Assembly: GCF_016808335.1 (NCBI RefSeq)
Contig: NC_053148.1
Span: forward strand, 49,864,930-49,928,929
Origin: Panicum virgatum
Taxonomy: Eukaryota > Streptophyta > Magnoliopsida > Poales > Poaceae
Reading direction: 5' to 3'
Length of the DNA stretch: 64,000 nt
Below, piece after piece: positions 56,082 through 64,000 of the stretch; the first letter of the stretch is position 1, and every line of letters begins with the position of its first letter. Below the pieces are notes generated by a model. It saw only the letters and a program-made list of their open reading frames with translations. It was not told the DNA's origin and made no database searches. Both the position numbers and the translations under genes were made by a program.

Positions 56082-56644
56082 ACGAGAGCACCACACAAGA
56101 CAATGCAAGTCTACGTAGGTACATTCCTTCTGTGTTGATTTTGGCATGGCTTAAAATGGCATGGCTTCTCAAGCTGTGAATGAAGCAGACGATAGGCTGA
56201 GGCAATGTAAACTTCGTATGGCAATTTGTATTGTGCTTACCGTTTCTGAAATAAATATGGAACAGCAAAGAGCTTTCTGTACATTCTGCCTTGCAGGTTT
56301 GTACTAGAATATATATATTCTCTTTTTTCTCCTCAAATCACAATCCTCCAGGATTGCCATTTTTCCAAATCAATTCATGTGCGGTAACTGAATCTTTGAT
56401 GCCGGGCTGGATCAGTTGCCATGTGGCACCAGAGATGAAGGCATCAGAAACAATGTTCGAATTGTGCTATAACGGTAAGCATTTTACTTGCTCAAATGTC
56501 AGTAGATGCTTTTTACAACGAGCAGACTACAAGTAAGTATGCAAAAACATCTTTGGCTACATCGATGTGGTTCCTACAGCTGGGCTCTCCGTTTCCGTAC
56601 AAAAGCGCACAGATCAATACAGCACGACAAGACCAGCATCCGGC
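56082..56644. other. Convergent 3' region between EXO70-like gene 5 and FTSH1
   Basis: Both 3' UTRs must lie here. A block from about 56258 (TGGAACAGCAAAGAGCT) is the conserved EXO70 3' element. AATAAATATGG nearby could serve as a polyadenylation signal for the EXO70 gene. The stretch is duplicated at 24404-25315. Confidence 0.55.
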
Positions 56645-59600
56645 TCAAGCGACAAACAGCTCGGCCTGGCCATCGATGAACAGGCTCATGAACTCCTCCC
56701 CATCCACCGTCTCCTTCTCGATCAGAAGCTGCGCAAGCTTGTGGAGGATGTCGATGTGCGTCGTGATGATCTGTGTTGCTCTCGAGTAGGCCCTCTCCAC
56801 GAGCTCCCTCACCTCAGCATCCACAACATCCGCTGTAGCCATGGAGTAGTCCTTCTGGCTGGACATCTGCGACAACAATGTGAAAATTTGTCAAAATATG
56901 ACTTAGTTTCTCTGAATCAGCAAAACATATCTGAGAAGCAGTGACTAATCCAAGGGACAAAAATCCAGGTTAGGCAGGGAAACCGAGGTCTGGCAGCAGC
57001 CACACAGAATTAGACACCGCACCTATTCACACTTTTGATATGAACCAGAAGGCTGATGATGACAGAATTGGTATTATAGGAGTGGTGTGTTACGAGACGG
57101 CATTAGAAGACTGGAAGCAACCCAAGCCTGCGTGCAATAATCATCAAGGACTCGATGTAACTGGGCTGGGCAATGCTGAACAGTAAAAAGATTTTCCCTA
57201 GAAGCTGGTGGCCATTTCAGGACACAAAACAACAAAGACTGCAAATATCAGGCAGATGTGTTGTAATTGTTGAGGTTTGCAGGCAAGTCTTCACTTAGTT
57301 GCTACAGGTCCAGATTCTATAGTCAACTTCTCTTGCAAGTCTTTCAATTATAGTGGCGTACCTGCTGTCCCAAGAAAGGGTTTCCACCAGGTCCCCCTAT
57401 CGCAACTTGTCCAATCTTCTTACTGAATCCAAATCTTTCAACCATTTGCCTTGCGACACGTGACACCTGCATGAAGTCGTTGGAAGCTCCTGTTGTCACG
57501 TTTTCTTGGCCAAAGATCACCTCTTCAGCAACCCTGCAAACCATATTAGCTCATGCCGTTCAGCACTCTGCAACATCAGAAACGGTGGACGCAGAGAGTG
57601 CAGAAACTTTTAAAGCAAACCACACCTGCCACCAAGGGCTACAGCCATTTGGTTCTCAAGATAGTTCCTGCTGTACAATCCCGACTCTAGCCTCTCTTCA
57701 CTTGGAGCAAAGAATGTGAGTCCACCAGCTTGACCACGAGGAATGATGGAAATCTTAGCAACAGGATCATACTCCGGCATAAGGGCACCGACAAGGGCAT
57801 GACCAGCCTCTGCAAATACAAAAGTTCAAACACAGCTTAGGAATATGTGCTCCCATTAGGACGAGTCTTAACTGTTATCGACAAGCTATAACTCATGGTA
57901 ACAAAAATTACCATGGTAAGCCACAAGTCTCTTCTTCTCTTCAGAAACAACTGCATTTTTCTTCTCAGGGCCAGCAATGATCCTTTCAAGAGCATCAGAG
58001 ATCTCATCCTTGCTGATTTCTTTAAGATCACGGCGAGCGGCAAGAATGGCAGCCTCATTCATCAAGTTTTGAAGATCAGCGCCAGTGAAACCAGGGGTTC
58101 TTCTAGCAATCTTCTCAAAGTCTACATCCTTCGCCAATGCTTTTCCTCTGGAGTGGACCTATTAGATCAAAGAAAAAAAAACATGTAAGCACAAGTATAA
58201 TTTAAATATGAACTCAAACCGCTGGGAAGTTCAAGGCAGTCTCCAGGGGGAAAAAAATTGTGCATGCAAACATAGCTTGTACATACAATGGTTAGCAGGA
58301 GATGGAAATACAATGAAGGCTTAGGGTAAGGAATTCATAAAACTAAAAACCACTGTTTTGTTTGTGGACATATTTAACCTTAGTGCTGTTAGATTTAGCA
58401 AATCACTCTTATTATTATCAATAATCAAATTGCAGAACACCTATCCTGTTTCAGATAACAAAATCAGATATAACCCCATGTATTTTACTACACTATAACA
58501 TATTATGTACAAACACTGGTTAACTATGCCAAAGTTTCTGTTTTTTTGCTATTTTGTCCAATCCCAAGCTAGCAAATCCCTGTCCTATATTAGCAACTAT
58601 GACAATGTTTGTTCATGACTTGGAGCGAAGAGAATGATCCCAGAGTTCATTAGAGAGACGAAGATGCAACAGTAAAAAAAACATTAAGATTTCTATGAAT
58701 GAAAGCAGCAACTGACAAAACTTTAGTCTGCCATGGAAAATCCGAACACTATAAAACATGAATTGGAAAATTTCTGGACTAACTATTTCAAAGTTTCAAT
58801 TTTTTTAGCTATCATTTCAGTTTCCAAGCAAGCAAATCCCCTTTTTGCTAGACTAGTCATGTATCATCAATAGCAATGGCTTAAGCAAGTCAGTTATTCA
58901 GAACTAACAATAGGTCATAAGATTATGCATCAGCAGCAAAGTATTAATTCACATTTCACAAGTTAGGAGCAGCAGGCTCCAGACTCACCTCAAGAATCTT
59001 GACGCGTCCGGCGACATCTGGCCTGTCAACGGTGACCTGACGATCAAACCTTCCTGGACGCAAAAGAGCAGAGTCCAGGACATCAGGCCTGTTGGTCGCG
59101 GCGAGCACAATGACACCGCTGTTGCCGGTGAAACCATCCATCTCTGTCAAGAGCTGGTTAATAGTCTGCTCTCTTTCGTCGTTACCGCCACCGAGCCCAG
59201 CACCACGCTGCCTCCCGACGGCATCAATCTCATCGATGAAGACAATGCAGGGTGCCTTGGCCTTGGCCTTCTCGAAGAGGTCGCGGACCCTGGAGGCACC
59301 GACACCGACGAAGAGCTCGACGAACTCGGAGGCAGCGCAGGAGAAGAAGGGTACCCCGGCCTCACCAGCGACGGCACGCGCGAGCAGGGTTTTACCTGTC
59401 CCGGGCGGGCCGACGAGGAGACATCCCTTGGGGATCTTGGCACCCAGAGCGGTGTACTTGTCCGGGTTCTTGAGGAAATCAACAACCTCCTGCAGCTCGA
59501 GCTTGGCCTGATCGGCACCGGCGACGTCGAGGAAGGTTACTCCGGTCTCAGGCACCTCCTGGAACTTGCTCTTGGAGCGTCCAAAGTCCATGGGCCCGCC

Positions 59601-60221
59601 GAGCCCGCCGGGGCCCGCGCCCGGCCCGCCCTGCGCGCGGCGGAAGAGGAAGAAGAGCCCCGCGAAGGCGATGAAGGGGAATAGGAGGTTGCCGACGAAG
59701 GCGAGGAACCCCCCGGGCCCGGCGGCCTCGCCCTCGGAGACGGAGATGTCGACGCCGTTAGTGGCGAGGATGTCGATGAGGTCGGGGTCGTTGGGGACGA
59801 CGACGGTGGCGCGGCGGCCGTCGACGGCGGTGAGCTGGAGCAGCCCGCCGTCCTTGGAGAAGCGGACGCGCTCGACCTTACCACGCTTGACGGCGGAGAG
59901 GAACTCGCTGTAGCGCCACTGCGCGCCCTCGGGGAGGTCGGCGGAGGCGGAGGGCTTGGGGGCCGTGAGGAGGGAGTTGGCAAAGGGGTTGGCGGTCGGG
60001 GTGGGGGGCTCGGCCTGGAGCTCGGGCGCGGGCGCGGGGGCCGGGGCCTGGGGAGGCGCCGGCGCATCAGCGGCAAGGGCGGGCGCCGCGGCGAGAGCGA
60101 GGAGCGTCGCGGGGAGGGGCTTGGCGAGAGGGAGGCGCGGCGGGCGGAGGGAGGAAGGCTTGGGCTTTGGGAGGGAGGCGGTGATGAGGAGGTGGGAGGT
60201 GGACACCGAGAGCGGCGCCAT
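56645..60221 (-). CDS. FTSH1: Chloroplast FtsH metalloprotease (FTSH1/5 type), five exons
   Basis: Exons (minus strand): 60221-58989, 58158-57912, 57809-57626, 57533-57362 and 56866-56645. All introns have GT..AG borders, and phases join to 685 codons, close to the length of rice FTSH1 as I recall it. The start ATG at 60221 has strong context GCCATGGCG. Order: plastid transit peptide (about 1-38), an Ala-rich hydrophobic stretch ending ALA (39-50), lumenal domain (about 98-165), membrane segment [20 protein letters not shown] (171-190), Walker A GPPGTGKT (271-278), Walker B IVFIDEID (326-333), second region of homology around [18 protein letters not shown] (377-394), zinc site HEAGH (493-497). 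It degrades damaged photosystem II D1 protein in thylakoids as part of a hexamer with type B FtsH. The C terminus [11 protein letters not shown] resembles FtsH1/5, not FtsH2/8. All catalytic motifs are intact. Confidence 0.95.
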
Positions 60222-62028
60222 GGCTGATGCCTTGGATGGGGTTGCTGAGTCGAGGAGGCTGAGGATGAGAGAGAGATATAGGGGGGAGGAGGGGAGGGAG
60301 GGAGTGATGCCTTGCTGCTCGACGTGGAGACGATGGCAGCCAGACAAAGAGACTGCACTGCAGATTGCTTCTGCTCGCCGTAGTATCTTGGTGCACGTCA
60401 CAAGTTCAGAGTTGAGACATTTGGCACGGCAATTCTCTCTTTTTGTTGTCAATGCCAATGGAGAAAACAGGGGCATTTTTCATGGATGAGCCATGGCATG
60501 ATGAATAGAGAGTCGACTCAAATTGAACACACCTAGTAAAATAAAATCTGGTTCCCAAAAAGAATGAGAGTTCCTGGTCCAAAAAAACGAGAGGTTTGAG
60601 GATGCACCTTTGGTGAATTGGGGTGGCAATTAACTTTGTAGGTCTTAGTGTAGAAGCTTGAGATCATGTAATGTAGGCAGCTCTTTTTTATGTTGTGTTG
60701 GTTTAAAGAAATATTTCTATTCCTTTTTATGTAAAATATGTAGTTTTTCCGGGCATTCTTAAAAAAATACATGTATTACCTTTAATGTGAAAATATAATC
60801 ATGCGTGTAGGTTGTTGTTGGTATGTGCTCACAATCCCAGTTGTAACAGTTCTTTATATTTGATTCAGTAAGTAGAGCAATATATATTTCATATATCTCA
60901 TAAAAAATATTTTATGTCAAACGTGGAGTCACAACCACAATCTACAGTCGTAAAAGAAATATGGTTTAGTGGCTACTAGAAAACATGCGTGTCCTCTTTT
61001 AAACAACAAGAGATAGATGTTATTTTCTCCCATTCTCTTGTCTGGAGTTTTTTTTTTTGGTGGATTCTGGATTCTCTTGTCTGGAGCTGAAGAGAAGAAG
61101 ATGCGTGCACACCGTCCAGTTTGGTTTGGTTTTTTTGGTTGTTTGTGGGAGGTGCCTCTGGTCTTGCTTTCTCACCGCGGATTGGGCTGGGCTTCGCTGG
61201 GTCAGAAGCCAACTCTGTCTGGGCCACAATGAGGTCTAATTAAGGATTAATGCATCCAGCATGGTATAGGCCTATCCATTGTGGTTTAGTCGCATGAGCT
61301 CAATTAAGCAAATGAATCATTCCGGCCCAGCTGTTTCGGCTCACGTCCATATGGAAGCCCACGTTGCGCCAACGACGTTGATGCTTCCTAAATTTTTTTT
61401 AGAAAAATATAGACGCCAATTTTGTATGCATATATTCAAACAAGCAAAAGAGGAGGAGGAGACGAAAGGAAAGGTGGAACAATTCCATTTATATCGATGG
61501 CTTTTATATACTCAATAATGGAAAGAAGAAATATAGAATGCGCAGCCGCCAAGTTTGATCTATCCATTCATACAATTAAAGCAGCTAGCTGGACTAGTGA
61601 ACGTACGTACATTTATACGACCTGCTACAGTACGAGTGCATGTATGTATGGCCGCGTGTATACTGTACATGGATGCCAGCGAGGATAGGCTGGACGACGA
61701 CCGTACCATGATGGCTGGAACGCCACGTACGCGCGCGGAAGTCCAATTTGAGCAGCCACAACGGACTCTGATAGACTTAATCGCTACTTTGGTAGATAGT
61801 ATAGTAGGCTAGCTGCTGTATACTAGCCGACGACACGATTTTTCCACTCTGCTGCCGCCTAGCTATATGTGGTGTAGTACGTACGTGTGGCTAACCTCCT
61901 TCCACATCCACACACGATACTTCCAAATTTGACTCCACTCCATGAAAAATACCCAAACACTTTATCTAGCTCCACTCCACTCTATGAAAAATTAGCTCCA
62001 CTCCACTTTTTTTTTGATCTCCTCAAGA
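60222..62028. other. Intergenic region upstream of FTSH1
   Basis: The first 250 bp should hold the FTSH1 promoter and 5' UTR (CT-rich on the minus strand near 60260-60310). Beyond it the sequence is AT-rich with no supported gene. Short GTACGTAC-rich tracts occur near 61600 and 61880. ACTCCACTCCATGAAAAAT-like direct repeats lie at 61932-62000. Confidence 0.5.
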
Positions 62029-62566
62029 TAGGGATGGCAACGGGTACCCGAAACCCAAAACCCGATGGGTTTTTGCTCTATTAGGGTGCGGGCATAGACT
62101 AAATTCTATACCCGCAGGTTTCTTAATGGGATAGACTTCGTACCCGTCGGGTTTGCGGTGCGGGTTTGTCCTTCAAGTACCCAAACCCGCAAACCCATGG
62201 GTACAATAAACCTGACAACATATAACCTAAAGTACTAATGTCACAAGGTCTTGTATCAAAATAAGGTCTAATCACATGCTAAGAGAGACTTAGGCTCATG
62301 TACTTCCATTCCCATCGATGATTACCTATTCATAGACTCATTTGGCTATAATGCATTGTGTATTTGTTTATGTTTTCTATTAAATTTTGTTGCTTCTCCT
62401 ATCGGGTACGGGAAACCCGCGGGTACAAAAGACCCGCACGGGTACGGGTACGGGCATGAAATCATACTCGCGACGGGTATGGGTTTTTAACGGGTACGAT
62501 TTTATCATGGCGGGTGCGGGTTTGGGTTAGTGATACCCGACGGGTTTGTACCCGTTGCCATCCCTA
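62029..62566. mobile_element. hAT-type element, 538 bp
   Basis: Its ends TAGGGATGGCAACGGGTAC and GTACCCGTTGCCATCCCTA are exact inverted repeats, flanked by 8-bp CCTCAAGA (62021-62028 and 62567-62574). It has many CGGGTACCCG-type motifs near both ends and no transposase. A widespread plant hAT miniature type. Confidence 0.9.
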
Positions 62567-62698
62567 CCTCAAGAGGTGATCCACCAATTCTTGGAGCTGA
62601 TGGAGATTGGTAAAATTACCCACCACTGCCACTGATTGCACAAGAAAGCGTTTCGATGTGCTCTTTCATCGATCAACCCGTCGGTCTCCGCAGCCGCC

Positions 62699-62891
62699 AT
62701 GGGTTTCCCTCGCCGCCGCACCCTGGATCTCTGTTGCGCACTGAGTCTCCCTCGTCACAGCGCTCCTTCCCGGTGCTCCTCTTCGTCATGCTCGTCGGTG
62801 CAGCCTCGTTCTCTGCCCCTCCCGCTCGACCCGGCGCGCCACAACGCCACGATGCTCTGCCTCGCCGCCTTCGATCCCTCGAAGGCCCGCT
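62699..62891 (+). pseudogene. GC-rich 5' gene fragment cut by an LTR
   Basis: The ATG at 62699 opens MGFPRRRTLDLCCALSLPRH for about 64 codons and is interrupted by an LTR at 62892. Another frame over the same stretch contains a hydrophobic SFPVLLFVMLVGAASFSA run, like a signal peptide, so a frameshift is possible. The family is not recognised. Confidence 0.3.
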
Positions 62892-64000
62892 TGTAGGATC
62901 AAGAATACCGACTAGAGGGGGATGAATAGACGGTTTAAAACTAAAAACACAAACACTAGAGAAATTTAATTAGTAATACAAGAGAGTCCTATGTCATGCT
63001 ACTACTATCTCTAGTTTGGGTTTGCAACCTAGAATGACAAGATACAATTCAAACTATAGTAAAGTAAATTGATCAAAGTAAATGCGATAATCAAATTGAG
63101 CAAAAGAAATGACCAAACTTGACACAAGAATTTTTTTGTGGTGTCAATGACTTGCCGGTCACCCCTAATCCACGTTGAGGTGGATTCCAAGAATCAACCG
63201 CTCCACTATTAAGAAACCTCTTGATCTTGAGCCGGTTTGAATCAAAGAACCGCTTCAAGACTTCTCACAACCAATTTCGGGGCTCCTCAACAATCTTCTT
63301 GGAGGTGCTCCATGAAATCCACTCCTCCAAGCCGTCTAAGAAGCGGCAACTCCCAAGATTAACAAGTCGATGACGCTTGCTTGAAGTTTCCCTAGTTCCA
63401 CAAAAGCTCAAACTCTTGATGCAATGCACTAGGAGCCTCTCACACTCACAAAAATGTAATCCCTAAGCAAAGAGAATGAGAGAGAGGGGAAGACCAGCTC
63501 AAATATGTTAAGTGTGCTTTCCAAATGGCCAAGAGGACCCTTAAATGGCCGGCCAATGGGTATATATAGAGTTCCCCTCAAAAACTAGCCGTTACACTCT
63601 TTTCTGCGTAATCGCGGATCGTCCGCGGTTCAAAAACCGGACCGTCCACCCTTATAAACCAATGAGTCAGAGTGCAATGATTGTGCATCAAAACTAACCG
63701 TTACAGCCCTGGCGGACCGTCCGTGCCCTAGGGGCGGACCGTCCGCATTTAAGATTTCCAACCCACCAGAGACGAAAACATCTCTGGACATTTTCAGCAA
63801 TTGACCGGCAGACCGTCAGCGCCCCAGGGCCGGACCGTCTACGGTGCAAGCTATCCGCGCACATAGAGGCAGGAATGCCTCTGTACAAATTTAAGTTAGG
63901 GGGGCGGACCGTCCGCCCGCCTGGGCCGGACCGTCCGCCCGCCTGGGCCGGACCGTCCGCCCTTCATCCATCAAGCCCACCAGAGACAAACTAGTCTCTG
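62892..64000 (-). mobile_element. LTR retrotransposon end, minus strand, runs off the window
   Basis: It begins TGTAGGATCAAGAATACCG. Read on the minus strand it ends CGGTATTCTTGATCCTACA, the usual 3' end of a grass LTR type whose primer site follows directly in intact elements. No primer site is seen to the left, so 62892 is the outer border. On the minus strand a leader-like sequence lies downstream of a TATA-like CTATATATACCC (about 63570). About eight copies of CGGACCGTCCGC-like motifs lie at 63610-63960. Confidence 0.6.

Noticed and set aside
59537..60358. A 273-residue minus-strand frame overlapping FTSH1 exon 1
   Set aside because: Ser/Pro-rich out-of-frame shadow of the FtsH coding sequence, which has clear motifs in the other frame.

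Overview
The window reads as nuclear DNA of a grass, probably a panicoid. It has single-exon EXO70-type genes of a kind expanded in Poaceae, a five-exon chloroplast FtsH gene with grass-like GC-rich coding sequence, a GC-rich Mutator-like element of the Pack-MULE kind, and dense nested LTR retrotransposons and hAT-type elements. No rRNA, tRNA, CRISPR or bacterial-style operon was seen. All family names come from reading motifs, not from searches.

Functional layout. Three apparently intact EXO70-like genes lie on the + strand (22799-24403, 45618-47192, 51843-53411). Two broken copies accompany them: 20089-22448, with an internal deletion, frameshifts and a retroposon; and 54589-56081, with one frameshift. 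At the right of the cluster, convergent with the last EXO70 copy, is a complete chloroplast FtsH protease gene on the - strand (56645-60221, five exons, 685 codons), most like FTSH1. Three F-box pseudogenes (8693-9656 -, 15602-17237 +, 41640-42200 -) and several copies of an unrecognised small gene fragment fill the rest.

History readable from the sequence. A block holding an EXO70 gene plus the last exon and part of intron 4 of the FtsH gene was duplicated; the copy is at 22.8-25.5 kb. A Copia-type LTR retrotransposon on the - strand then inserted into the FtsH exon remnant (25536-34979). It has 436/435-bp LTRs and a 5-bp target duplication TGGAC, and the intact FtsH gene gives the empty site. 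A roughly 3.8-kb solo LTR with target duplication GAATC landed inside that element. The product was duplicated again: positions 1-8248 repeat 27565-35845, and 17694-19599 repeat 35846-37741. A 9,445-bp stretch (8249-17693) is present only in the left copy.

Other mobile DNA. A Mutator-like element (13089-15581) has 9-bp target duplications, and a solo LTR (14413-15461) sits inside its right terminal inverted repeat. A 382-bp hAT-like element splits an F-box pseudogene. Three hAT-type elements have clear 8-bp target duplications (42369-42544, 42775-43378, 62029-62566). There is also a 5'-truncated Gypsy element, an L1-type 3' end in two copies, and an LTR running off the right edge.

The most interesting biology is the EXO70 array, which looks like the divergent grass EXO70FX type, together with the layered record of how it duplicated and carried a piece of a photosynthetic housekeeping gene with it.
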